From assembly GCA_934098435.1 (NCBI GenBank), contig CAKOOV010000008.1, positions 5,126 through 69,125 on the forward strand: a stretch of DNA of 64,000 nt, written 5' to 3'. Numbering within the stretch: position 1 is the first letter of the stretch; every line of letters starts with the position of its first letter. Shown one piece after another: positions 53,114-61,447 of this stretch. Below the pieces are notes generated by a model that had not been told where the DNA came from, made no database searches, and was given only the letters and a program-made list of their open reading frames with translations. The DNA comes from an uncultured Bacilli bacterium. Lineage in GTDB: Bacteria > Bacillota_I > Bacilli_A > RF39 > UBA660. The translations under genes and the position numbers were made by a program.

Positions 53114-54004
53114 ATGGATTATTATGATGAAATTAAAAATAAATTAATAGATAATGAAGTATATAAAAGGGTAAAAGATTATTCTAAGAATAGAAATGAG
53201 ATTAGTACGTACTATGAAGTTGGTAAACTACTTTTTGAAGCAGGAAAAAAATATGGTGAAAAGATTATTAATAATTATTCAAAAAAACTCACATCTGAAA
53301 TAGGTGGTGGATATGGAATTTCAAATTTGAAAAGAATGCGACAATTTTATTGTTTAATAGAAAAAGGTGTGGCAATGCCACACCAATTAAGTTGGTCACA
53401 CATTTTATCTTTATTACCTATTGATAATATAAATGAAATAAATTATTATATCGATATTTCTATTAAACAAAGTTTGTCTTATAGAAAATTGAGAGAAAGA
53501 ATTAAAAATAAAGAATATCAAAGATTAGATGATAATACTAAGTTAAAATTAATTAATAAAGAGGAAGTTAATGTGAGCGATTTTATTAAAAATCCAATTG
53601 TTATTAAAAATAAATATAATTATGATATAGAAAATATTTCTGAGAAGATGCTTCAAGCATTGATACTTGAAGATATACCATCATTTTTAGAAGAACTAGG
53701 AGAAGGATATTCTTTTATAAAGAATGAATACAAAATAAAAATAGGTAATACTTATAATTATATAGATTTATTATTGTTTAATATTAAATTTAATTGTTAT
53801 GTAGTAATAGAATTAAAAGTATGTGAATTAAAGAAAGAGCATATAGGTCAAATAGAAGTATATATGAATTATATAGATAAACATATTAAAAGTATTAATC
53901 ATGATAATACTATTGGTATTATTATAACAAGAAGAGATAATCATTATTATATAGAGTATTCTAGTGATAAGAGAATATTAACTAGAGAATATATATTAAA
54001 TTAG
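53114..54004 (+). CDS. DUF1016 (YhcG-type) PDDEXK nuclease, copy 2
   Basis: 296 residues, start nine bases after copy 1 stops. Same domain order (GGGYGISNLKRMRQFY, AMPHQLSWSHILSLL, YIDLLLFN, CYVVIELKVCELKKEHIGQ). Ends are nearly identical to copy 1 even at silent sites, while the segment 44-103 differs by more than half, so the copies share ends by conversion but keep separate recognition segments. The hairpin at codons 85-91 has a wholly different sequence from that in copy 1. Confidence 0.92.
   Translation: MDYYDEIKNKLIDNEVYKRVKDYSKNRNEISTYYEVGKLLFEAGKKYGEKIINNYSKKLTSEIGGGYGISNLKRMRQFYCLIEKGVAMPHQLSWSHILSLLPIDNINEINYYIDISIKQSLSYRKLRERIKNKEYQRLDDNTKLKLINKEEVNVSDFIKNPIVIKNKYNYDIENISEKMLQALILEDIPSFLEELGEGYSFIKNEYKIKIGNTYNYIDLLLFNIKFNCYVVIELKVCELKKEHIGQIEVYMNYIDKHIKSINHDNTIGIIITRRDNHYYIEYSSDKRILTREYILN
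53366..53384 (+). repeat. Perfect inverted repeat inside DUF1016 copy 2
   Basis: GGTGTGGCA (53366-53374), A, TGCCACACC (53376-53384). Same codon position as in copy 1. Confidence 0.97.
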
Positions 54005-54013
54005 GAGGATAAT

Positions 54014-54426
54014 ATGAATTATTATTTGGGGAATTATTTTATAATGCAAATAGTCAATATGGTGAAGGAATAATTAAAGATTACTCTAAAAGACTTTCTA
54101 TTGAATTAAATAAGAATTATAGTGTTAGATATTTATTTGACATTAGAAAATTATATTTATTTATAAAAGTGCACCCACTGGGTTCACAATTGACAGTATC
54201 TCACTGTAGACTTTTATTTAGATTAAATAATAATGAAGAAGTGAAGTACTATATAGATCAAGTTATAAATAAAAGTTTAAGTAAGAGAGAATTAGAATTA
54301 ATAAATAAATTAAATATGTTTTTAACTATAACTTTAACCTTTGTTTCAATATTAGTAGAAAAACAAGATAGAAATTTTTATAGTAATTTAATATTAGAAA
54401 GAGCATGTTCATTAAAGAATAAATAA
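54014..54426 (+). pseudogene. Degraded third DUF1016 copy
   Basis: Starts like the others (ATGAATTATTA after AGGAGG) but about 35 codons are missing right after the first few, the frame is shifted, and the nuclease half is lost. Readable parts in one frame: LFGELFYNANSQYGEGIIKD, SVRYLFDIRKLYLFI, QLTVSHCRLLFRL, EEVKYYIDQVINKSLSKREL. The last ~30 residues (LTFVSILVEKQDRN...) match nothing in copies 1 and 2. An imperfect hairpin remains at 54169-54187, in the same place as in the intact copies. Confidence 0.85.
54169..54187 (+). repeat. Imperfect inverted repeat in the degraded DUF1016 copy
   Basis: GTGCACCCA (54169-54177), C, TGGGTTCAC (54179-54187); one mismatch in nine pairs. Confidence 0.9.
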
Positions 54427-54431
54427 TATAT

Positions 54432-54548
54432 ATGGGAATGATGGTAAGTGGTATTAAAGAAATATTAAAATATGCCAGGACAGGTATAAAGGAATGGCAA
54501 TATATAGAAACCAGATCTAAATATAAGCAAATGCAGTTAAAAATATAA
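54432..54548 (+). CDS. Possible 38-residue basic peptide
   Basis: Frame MGMMVSGIKEILKYARTG ... KQMQLKI with TAA. Amphipathic, basic, but no good RBS (only AATAATATAT before it). It may be a relic at the edge of the DUF1016 array. Confidence 0.25.
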   Translation: MGMMVSGIKEILKYARTGIKEWQYIETRSKYKQMQLKI

Positions 54549-54814
54549 ATTTAATTTGTTGTTAAAATATAGTAAAAAAGAACATATTGTTATGTTCTGC
54601 GTTAGCATGCCTTAATATTAAAAAAACAACTATGAAATTTTAAATTGATAATGAATATTATTAAATATATTTCTTTTTTTCATTTTTTAGTAAAATTTCT
54701 GTAAAAAACTGAAACTCAAAGAAATTTGTATTGTGTATGTAATAAAAAAATGGTATAATTGATTAGTATGAGTTTTAACTACATTTTGAAAATAAAGAGG
54801 AGAGTTTTTATATT
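54549..54814. other. Gene-free region between the nuclease array and the DUF2262 gene
   Basis: About 270 bases, AT-rich. Contains a small hairpin AGAACAT / ATGTTCT (54579-54585 / 54592-54598) and, at its end, the promoter listed next. Nothing else recognised. Confidence 0.6.
54731..54759 (+). promoter_or_regulatory. Promoter of the DUF2262 gene
   Basis: TTGTGT (54731-54736), 17-base spacer, TATAAT (54754-54759). Confidence 0.6.
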
Positions 54815-55210
54815 ATGAATAGTAAAATTTTTGGAGATCCAATTTTTTGTGATGAAAGTATTATTAAATACAATTTTAATGATATTAATGTAGAATTAAA
54901 TATTGAGGATTGTGAATTAGAAGAAATTGAACCTGATGAATTGCTTTTAAGGGCGGAAAAAGTTTTTGAAATTAAAAATAATATTTATGAAGTAGTTTGT
55001 GATAAGTTATTAGAAACTAAAAATGAGTATTGGCTTGATGATGAGATACCTGTTACGAGAGAAGAATTTATAAAAAAACTAGAAATTTGTTATATTAATG
55101 TTGAAATTGAAAAAATCTATGTAGAAATAAATGATAATGATTTATTTTGTGGACATTACATTAATTGCATTTTAAATAATGATTATATTGTAACAAGGAT
55201 AGATATATAG
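54815..55210 (+). CDS. DUF2262-like protein
   Basis: 131 residues, acidic. Pattern: FGDPIFC at the start, NINVELNIED type strand (FNDINVELNIEDCE), a helix ELLLRAEKVFEIKNN, NEYWLDDEIPVTREEFIKKL, and NDNDLFCGHYINC near the end; the last two are characteristic of DUF2262. Such proteins occur alone or near polymorphic toxin loci, where immunity roles have been suggested; nothing here proves that. RBS GAGGAGAG is present. Flanked by the nuclease array and a dead ISL3 element. Confidence 0.6.
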   Translation: MNSKIFGDPIFCDESIIKYNFNDINVELNIEDCELEEIEPDELLLRAEKVFEIKNNIYEVVCDKLLETKNEYWLDDEIPVTREEFIKKLEICYINVEIEKIYVEINDNDLFCGHYINCILNNDYIVTRIDI

Positions 55211-55293
55211 AAATAAAGTAAATGTTTTTAATCATTGAGTTCTTTGTCAAATAGTGTGGGTGAATAAAAATTCACTATAATAAAGTAACTATT

Positions 55294-56533
55294 TTAAGAA
55301 GTTGAAGATAGTAAATTTTTAACTTCTTTTTGTTTTGAGGTAATAAGTCCTTTACATATCATTATTCTTACTTTAAATCTAGTAAATGATCTAAATCTAA
55401 ATGCTATTCTTTTTAGTACTTTTATAAAATTATTATTGCCTTCTACATAACCATTATGATAATTTGTTGTGAAGGTATTTTTAATATACGCTAAATATCC
55501 TTTTAGTGTTTTTATAGATGTTTGCATATATTCTGATATATTATTGTATTTTATATTTAATGTAGCTTCTAGTACTGATAAATTGTTATTTTGTAGTGCA
55601 TATAATAAATCTTGATATACTTGATATGTTTCTTCAAATTCGCTATCTAGTGATACTAAATAATCAACGATATCTTGTTCTGTTGTTAGGTCCTTAAAAA
55701 GGATATTTCTTCCAACTTGAACAATTTAGTTTAAATCTAGATTTTAATATATTCTTCCAATATCTTTTTAATTTATTATAATTATCTTTATTTTTATTCA
55801 TTAATCATTAATTTTATTCTTGTTTTATTTAATGATCTAGATATTAATTCTATTAGATGAAATTTGTCTATTACTATTTTAGCATTTGGAAACATGGCTT
55901 TAATTAAAGAAATATAAGGAGTATGCTTATCAATGACAATTACTTTGACATTCATTCTAGATTGTCTTGAGTACCTTGAAAAATATTTCATTAAGTTATT
56001 TAATTTTCTATCCTCGACTATATCAACAATTTTACCATTTTTAGCATTACATATTTGAAAACTCATTGTGCCATCAGCAGATTTAACTGATTTAAACTCA
56101 TCAAACGATAATGCTTGTGGTAAAGTATTTTTATATACTTTACTATCTAATTCAAAATAGGGGTCAGTAATTCTTTCAACTGTATTAGTTGAAACATTAT
56201 TATCAATAGAAATATCTTTTTCTGATCTTTTTTAGTTAAATCAAAAGCGATAGAATGTTTAGTATTGTTAGAGATATTACATCAATATTTAATAATACTT
56301 TTATTCTAACTATTTCCATATCTTTTTCATTAACAATTTTATCTTTTTCATCTAATAAAGGTTGATATTTTGCTTTTTCACTTTCTTTAAGATTATCTAG
56401 TTGTTTATTTTTAAGTTTATTATTCAATAATTGATATTCATATTGTTTATATTTCTCTGATTTTTTTATTGTATTTATCTAATAACTTTTGATAATTTTT
56501 TTCTAAAATCTTATTATAATTTGTTGTTTTCAT
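55294..56533 (-). pseudogene. ISL3-family transposase, broken by several frameshifts and stops
   Basis: Reading the minus strand from ATG 56533, pieces of one protein appear in changing frames: a Lys/Glu-rich start, then MSFQICNAKNGKIVDIVEDR, KVIVIDKHTPYISLIKAMFP and AKIVIDKFHLIELISRSLN (DDE domain, 56066-55794), and finally NYHNGYVEGNNNFIKVLKR and FRFRSFTRFKVRIM (55527-55294), the typical C-terminal block of DDE_Tnp_ISL3. At least three frame breaks lie between. The sequence TTTGTCAAATAGTGTGGGTGA near 55243-55263 may be part of a terminal inverted repeat; I did not find the other end. Confidence 0.88.
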
Positions 56534-56696
56534 AATATCTATCCCAATTACATTAATTTAAATTAAAAGATAGAGATTATTATCTATCTAGTTGTGAATA
56601 GTAACATTATGTGCTTAGTAAAAATAATAACTTATGGAAAAATACTTGCAATTTATTTGGAAGATAGTATATAATGTTACAGAAAGGGATGATTTG

Positions 56697-58742
56697 ATGG
56701 CAAAGAAGTTAGTTATCGTGGAATCACCACATAAGAGTAAAACTATTGAGAAATATTTAGGGAAAGATTATAAGGTAGTTTCTTCCTTAGGACATATAAG
56801 AGATTTATCTACTTCTGGTAAATTTGGCTTTGGAGTGGATATTGATAATGGGTTTAAACCTGATTATAAAATTATTAAGGGTAAGAATAAACTTGTTAAA
56901 GAACTTAAAAAGGATGTTAAGGATGCTTCTTTTGTTTATTTGGCTACCGACCCTGATAGGGAGGGGGAAGCTATTAGTTGGCATTTATATGATACTTTAG
57001 GTCTTGATGATAATAATTATGATAGAATTGTTTTTAATGAGATTACTAAGAATGCTGTTATTAATTCTTTTGATAAGGCAAGAAAGATTGATGATAATCT
57101 TGTTAAGTCACAAGAAGCTAGAAGAATACTAGATAGAATTATTGGTTTTAGACTTAGTAAGCTTATGCAATCTAAAACTGGTGGTAAGAGTGCTGGTAGA
57201 GTACAATCTGTTGCTCTTAAACTTATTGTGGATAGAGAAAGAGAAATAGAGGCTTTTGTAGCGGAAGATTATTATGAAATTGATGCTCATTTTAATGATT
57301 TTGATGCTAAACTTGATACTTATAATCATAAGAAGATTGAAATTAAAAATGAGAGTGAAGCTAAAGATATTTTAAGTAAGTTATCTAATGCTTTTAAGAT
57401 TGAATCGGTTGATAAGAAAGAGAAGAATAAGAAAAGTAAGGCTCCTTTTACTACGAGTACACTTCAGCAAGAGGCTTCTTCTAAACTTGGATTTACTTCA
57501 AAAAAGACGATGATGATTGCTCAGAAGTTATATGAGGGTGTTTCTCTTAAGAATGAGGATGTTGGTCTTATTTCTTATATGAGAACTGATTCTATTAGAT
57601 TATCTGATGAGTTTATTAATTCTTGTTATGGATATATTAAGGATAAGTATGGTAGTGAATATGTTGGTTATGCTAAGAAGAGTAATAAGACAGAGAATGT
57701 TCAAGATGCTCATGAGGCTATTAGACCTACTTCTATTAATAGAAATCCTGAGGATATTAAGGAATATCTTACTAATGATGAATATAAGTTATATAAGATG
57801 ATTTATTACAGGGCTTTAGCTTCCCTTATGTCTGATGCTAAGACTTTGGCTACTAGTGTTATTTTAGATAATAATAATTATCAGTTTAAGGCTACAGGTC
57901 AGGTACTTGTATTTGATGGTTATTTGAAGGTATATAGTATGTATGAGGATAATAAGGATAATGTTTTGCCTGATTTTGCTTCATATAATAGTAATATTAT
58001 AGTTGCTAATAATATTGAATATAGTAAACATACTACTAAACCTCCTAGTAGATATACTGAAAGTAAGCTTATTAAAGAGATGGAAGATGTTGGTATTGGT
58101 AGACCTTCTACTTATGCTAAGACTATTGATACTTTAAAAGAGAGAAGTTATGTTAGAGTAGAAGATAAGAAGTTTGTTCCTACTTTAGTTGGTATTGAAA
58201 CTACGGATAAACTTCAGGAATTTTTTAAAGATATTATTAATGTTGAATATACTAAGATGATGGAAGATGATTTGGATAAGATAGCGGAAGGTAAGATGGA
58301 ATGGGATAAACTTATTAGTTTATTTTATAATGATTTTGAACCTAAAGTAGAAGTTGCTTTTAAAGAGATGGAAAAGAAGGCTCCTGAGTATACTGGGGAA
58401 GAGTGTCCTAAATGTTCTAGTCCTTTGGTTATTAAGAGAAGTAGATATGGTGAGTTTGTGGCTTGTTCTAATTATCCTGAATGTAAATATATTAAAACTG
58501 AGAAGAAGGAAGTTACAGAAATTATGGATTGTCCTTTATGCGATGGTAAGATAATAGAGAAAAAAACTAAGAGAGGTAAAGTTTTTTATGGCTGTAATAA
58601 TTATCCTAAATGTAGTTTTGCTTCATGGGATAAGCCGATAGAGGATAAGTGTCCTAAGTGTAATGGTACTTTGGTTATAAAAAAGGATAAGGTTAAATGT
58701 ATTAATTGTGATTATGAAGGGGAATATAAGGAAGAAGAATAG
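56697..58742 (+). CDS. topA: DNA topoisomerase I
   Basis: 681 residues. TOPRIM domain at the start (KLVIVESPHKSKTIEKYLG; ATDPDREGEAISWH with the acidic triad), catalytic Tyr Y294 in SYMRTDSIRLS, EEC-type core LISYMRT / GRPSTYAKTI, and three C-terminal zinc ribbons (CPKCSSPL...CSNYPEC, CPLCDGKI...CNNYPKC, CPKCNGTL...CINCDYEG). Relaxes negative supercoils. ATG 56697 follows AAAGGGATGAT; the frame runs 21 codons further up without RBS. Housekeeping codon use resumes here after the IS remnant. Confidence 0.97.
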   Translation: MAKKLVIVESPHKSKTIEKYLGKDYKVVSSLGHIRDLSTSGKFGFGVDIDNGFKPDYKIIKGKNKLVKELKKDVKDASFVYLATDPDREGEAISWHLYDTLGLDDNNYDRIVFNEITKNAVINSFDKARKIDDNLVKSQEARRILDRIIGFRLSKLMQSKTGGKSAGRVQSVALKLIVDREREIEAFVAEDYYEIDAHFNDFDAKLDTYNHKKIEIKNESEAKDILSKLSNAFKIESVDKKEKNKKSKAPFTTSTLQQEASSKLGFTSKKTMMIAQKLYEGVSLKNEDVGLISYMRTDSIRLSDEFINSCYGYIKDKYGSEYVGYAKKSNKTENVQDAHEAIRPTSINRNPEDIKEYLTNDEYKLYKMIYYRALASLMSDAKTLATSVILDNNNYQFKATGQVLVFDGYLKVYSMYEDNKDNVLPDFASYNSNIIVANNIEYSKHTTKPPSRYTESKLIKEMEDVGIGRPSTYAKTIDTLKERSYVRVEDKKFVPTLVGIETTDKLQEFFKDIINVEYTKMMEDDLDKIAEGKMEWDKLISLFYNDFEPKVEVAFKEMEKKAPEYTGEECPKCSSPLVIKRSRYGEFVACSNYPECKYIKTEKKEVTEIMDCPLCDGKIIEKKTKRGKVFYGCNNYPKCSFASWDKPIEDKCPKCNGTLVIKKDKVKCINCDYEGEYKEEE

Positions 58743-58805
58743 TATTCTTTCTTTTTCTTTACTTATATTTGCTATCGTGATAAAATTATATTGGATGGTG
58801 ATTAT

Positions 58806-59054
58806 GTGAATAGACAAGAGGATTTGACTAATGTTTTTGATAAGAGATGGAAGGCTAATCATAATGATGATGTTAAGAATGCTAGAAATAAAGAAAAGGA
58901 TTTTATGAATAAGATGTTTAATACTAATAGTATTTCTAATAGTAGGATTATTACTCCTGATGAGATGGCTCGTAATCTTCATAATAATATGAATAGTGCT
59001 AATAGGGGGATTAATCAAAATAAGATTAATAGAATCGTAGGTAAGTTTAAATAA
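58806..59054 (+). CDS. Small hypothetical protein upstream of rnhB
   Basis: 82 residues, GTG start at 58806 behind GGATGGTGATT. Charged, Asn- and Arg-rich (NRQEDLTNVFDKRWKANHND), probably partly disordered, without membrane segments. The stop overlaps the rnhB start by one base, so the two genes are coupled. No family recognised. Confidence 0.65.
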   Translation: MNRQEDLTNVFDKRWKANHNDDVKNARNKEKDFMNKMFNTNSISNSRIITPDEMARNLHNNMNSANRGINQNKINRIVGKFK

Positions 59055-59671
59055 TGGTTGATTTGTATAAATATGAAAAGGAACTTTATAAGAATGGATG
59101 TAAATATATTGGTGGGGTTGATGAGGTTGGACGTGGTCCTTTAATTGGTAGTGTGGTAGCAGCGTGTGTTGTATTACCTTTTGATTTTGTATTAGAGGGT
59201 CTTACTGATTCTAAGAAGTTATCTGAGAAGAAGAGAGATGAATTTTATAAGGTTATTTGGGAGAAGGCTATAGCTATTGGTATTGGTATTGTAGATGAGA
59301 AGGTTATTGATGAAATTAATATTTATGAGGCTACGAAGATTGCTATGAAGAAGGCTATTTGTGATACTAATATTAAGCTAGATCATGTTCTTATTGATGC
59401 TATGCCTCTTGATATAGATGTTCCTACTACTAGTATTATTAAAGGGGATGCTAAATCTATTTCTATAGCGGCTGCTTCGGTTATTGCTAAGGTTACTAGA
59501 GATAAGATGATGTATGAACTTGATAAGATATATCCGATGTATGATTTGGCTAATAATAAGGGATATGGTACTAAGAAGCATATAGAAGCTATAAAAAAAT
59601 ATGGTATTACTAAATACCATAGGTTATCTTTTAAACCTGTTTATGAATATAAGGATAAGATTATAGATTAA
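59054..59671 (+). CDS. rnhB: Ribonuclease HII
   Basis: 205 residues. Family motifs YIGGVDEVGRGPLIGSVVAA (catalytic Asp and Glu of DEVGRG), LTDSKKLSEKKRDE, VLIDAMPLD and ASVIAKVTRDKMM. Removes RNA from RNA-DNA hybrids, including single ribonucleotides. topA and rnhB are neighbours in many Firmicutes. Full length, ending HRLSFKPVYEY. Confidence 0.97.
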   Translation: MVDLYKYEKELYKNGCKYIGGVDEVGRGPLIGSVVAACVVLPFDFVLEGLTDSKKLSEKKRDEFYKVIWEKAIAIGIGIVDEKVIDEINIYEATKIAMKKAICDTNIKLDHVLIDAMPLDIDVPTTSIIKGDAKSISIAAASVIAKVTRDKMMYELDKIYPMYDLANNKGYGTKKHIEAIKKYGITKYHRLSFKPVYEYKDKIID

Positions 59672-59718
59672 TATAGTCTTTTTTTTACATATAAATGTGT
59701 AAAGTTGTGAAAAATATA

Positions 59719-59747
59719 TTTACAAAGATATGTTGTTATAGTAAAAT
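59719..59747 (+). promoter_or_regulatory. mraZ (dcw cluster) promoter
   Basis: TTTACA (59719-59724), 17-base spacer, TAAAAT (59742-59747), just before the three GTGG boxes. Confidence 0.65.
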
Positions 59748-59758
59748 ATATACATAGA

Positions 59759-59782
59759 GTGGCACGAAGTGGAAGAAAGTGG
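59759..59782 (+). promoter_or_regulatory. mraZ: MraZ operator: three GTGG boxes at 10-base spacing
   Basis: GTGG at 59759, 59769 and 59779, exactly one helical turn apart, directly upstream of the mraZ RBS. MraZ is known to bind such repeated TGG-containing boxes in front of its own operon in E. coli and mollicutes (established), so this is the autoregulatory site. The third box runs into the RBS (GTGGGGGA). Confidence 0.88.
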
Positions 59783-59790
59783 GGGATAAT

Positions 59791-60231
59791 ATGCTTATTG
59801 GTGAATATCATCATAATTTAGATGAGAAGGGTAGAATTATTATTCCTTCTAAGTTTAGAGATGATCTTGGTAATAAGGTTGTTGTTACTAGGGGACTTGA
59901 TGGATGTTTGTTTGTATATGGTATGAATGAATGGAATAATATTATTTCTAAACTTAAGAGCCTTTCTTTTACTAAAAAGGATGCTAGAATGTTTAATAGG
60001 TTCTTTATGTCTTCTGCTACTGTATGTGATTTTGATCGTCAAGGTAGGATTAATATACCAGCTTCACTTGTTTTATATGCGGATATTAAAAAGGAATGTA
60101 CGATAATTGGGGTTAATGATCGCCTAGAGGTATGGGCTACTGATAAGTTTGATAGTCTAATTAGTGATAATCTTGATGTTATGAGTGATGTTGCTGAGAA
60201 TTTATTTGAAGGATTTGATATTGATGCATAA
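59791..60231 (+). CDS. mraZ: Transcriptional regulator MraZ
   Basis: 146 residues with two AbrB-like swaps: MLIGEYHHNLDEKGRIIIPS and FRDDLGNKVVVTRGLDGCLF in the first half, ATVCDFDRQGRINIPASLVL in the second (D-x-x-G-R-I-x-I-P twice). Forms ring multimers on the GTGG boxes. ATG 59791 sits after GGGGGA; the GTG 12 bases upstream is in the RBS. Overlaps rsmH by eight bases, as usual at the head of the dcw cluster. Confidence 0.97.
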   Translation: MLIGEYHHNLDEKGRIIIPSKFRDDLGNKVVVTRGLDGCLFVYGMNEWNNIISKLKSLSFTKKDARMFNRFFMSSATVCDFDRQGRINIPASLVLYADIKKECTIIGVNDRLEVWATDKFDSLISDNLDVMSDVAENLFEGFDIDA

Positions 60232-61144
60232 GACGGTATTACTTTATGAAGCTATTGATAATCTTAATATTAAAGAAGATGGTATTTATGTTGATGCTAC
60301 ACTTGGTTTTGGGGGACATAGTGGTTTAATACTTAAAAGAATTAAAAGGGGCTTTCTTTTCGCCTTTGATCAGGATGATATGGCGATAGAATATAGTAAA
60401 AAGAAATTAGAAGAGATTGGTAGTAATTTTGAAATTATTAAGGCTAATTTTGTTAATTTGAAAGAGGAACTTAATAAGAGAGGAATTACTAGGATAGATG
60501 GTATTGTATTTGATTTGGGTGTGTCTTCACCACAACTGGATATTCCGGAGAGGGGATTTAGTTATCATAGTGATGCACCACTTGATATGAGAATGGATAC
60601 TGATAGTGATTTTTCGGCTTATAATGTTGTTAATGAGTATTCTTATGATGATTTGGTTAGGATACTTAGGGATTATGGAGAAGAGAAATATGCTTCTAGT
60701 ATTGCTAAGAATATTGTAAAAGAAAGGGAAAATGGTAGTATTAATACTACGTTTGAACTTGTAGATATTATTAAGAAGAGTATGCCTTATAAGGCTATGC
60801 GAGATGGTCATCCTGCGAGACGTTCGTTTCAGGCTATTAGGATTGAGGTTAATCATGAACTTGATGTACTTAAGATAGCACTTGAATCTGCTATTAAGAT
60901 GCTTAATGTTGGTGGTAGAATATCTGTTATTACTTTTCATTCTTTAGAAGATAGAATTGTTAAAGATATGTTTAATAAGTATTCTAAGATTGATAGTAAT
61001 CTTAGTAAGCTTCCTTTTGTACCTAGTGAGTTTGAACCTAAATATAAGACTGTTCTTAATATTACTCCTAGTGATGAAGAAATTAGTGAAAATAATAGGG
61101 CTAGATCTTCTAGACTTAGGGTTATTGAAAGAATAAAGGAATGA
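60224..61144 (+). CDS. rsmH: 16S rRNA (cytosine1402-N4)-methyltransferase RsmH
   Basis: 306 residues. MHKTVLLYEAIDNLNI, the SAM loop VDATLGFGGHSG, FDLGVSSPQLD, ERGFSYHSDAPLDMRMD, and HPARRSFQAIRIEVN then ISVITFHSLEDRIVKD are all hallmark blocks. Methylates C1402 in the ribosomal P site. ATG 60224 fits the family start; the frame is open further up inside mraZ. Ends in TGA, one of the codons showing the standard code. Confidence 0.97.
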   Translation: MHKTVLLYEAIDNLNIKEDGIYVDATLGFGGHSGLILKRIKRGFLFAFDQDDMAIEYSKKKLEEIGSNFEIIKANFVNLKEELNKRGITRIDGIVFDLGVSSPQLDIPERGFSYHSDAPLDMRMDTDSDFSAYNVVNEYSYDDLVRILRDYGEEKYASSIAKNIVKERENGSINTTFELVDIIKKSMPYKAMRDGHPARRSFQAIRIEVNHELDVLKIALESAIKMLNVGGRISVITFHSLEDRIVKDMFNKYSKIDSNLSKLPFVPSEFEPKYKTVLNITPSDEEISENNRARSSRLRVIERIKE

Positions 61145-61149
61145 TATAA

Positions 61150-61437
61150 ATGAAAAAGAAAAAGAAGAAGGGTTTTACTAAAATAGAGAAGTTTTTATAT
61201 AAAAGTTCTATGGCTATTATTTTGTTTCTTTTAGTGGGAATTGTATTTACTAGCGCTTCAGTATCTAAGATGAATATTGAACTTCAGGAAATGACTAAAA
61301 CGGTTGAGAGTCAAGAGGATACTAATGAGAGTCTTGCTATGAAAATAAATGAAATGGCTTCTTTAGAGAATATTCAAACTATGAGTAGGAATTTGGGACT
61401 TGCTTATAATGATGAGAATATTAAGACGATAGAATAA
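61150..61437 (+). CDS. ftsL: FtsL-like division protein
   Basis: 95 residues: Lys-rich cytoplasmic start (KKKKKKGFTKIEKFLYKSS), one helix (MAIILFLLVGIVFTSASV), then a coiled coil (MNIELQEMTKTVESQED, NESLAMKINEMASLENI) and the tail MSRNLGLAYNDENIKTIE. Sequence identity in this family is low; topology and the slot between rsmH and the class B PBP identify it. FtsL links the PBP to FtsB/DivIC at the divisome. Confidence 0.88.
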   Translation: MKKKKKKGFTKIEKFLYKSSMAIILFLLVGIVFTSASVSKMNIELQEMTKTVESQEDTNESLAMKINEMASLENIQTMSRNLGLAYNDENIKTIE

Positions 61438-61447
61438 GGTGATTATT

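Noticed and set aside
47547..54426. A complete prophage
   Set aside because: Bro, DinD and DUF1016 genes resemble phage cargo, but there are no structural, integrase or lysis genes around them.
54579..54598. Seventh member of the in-gene hairpin set
   Set aside because: It is outside any convincing gene and looks like an ordinary weak stem-loop.
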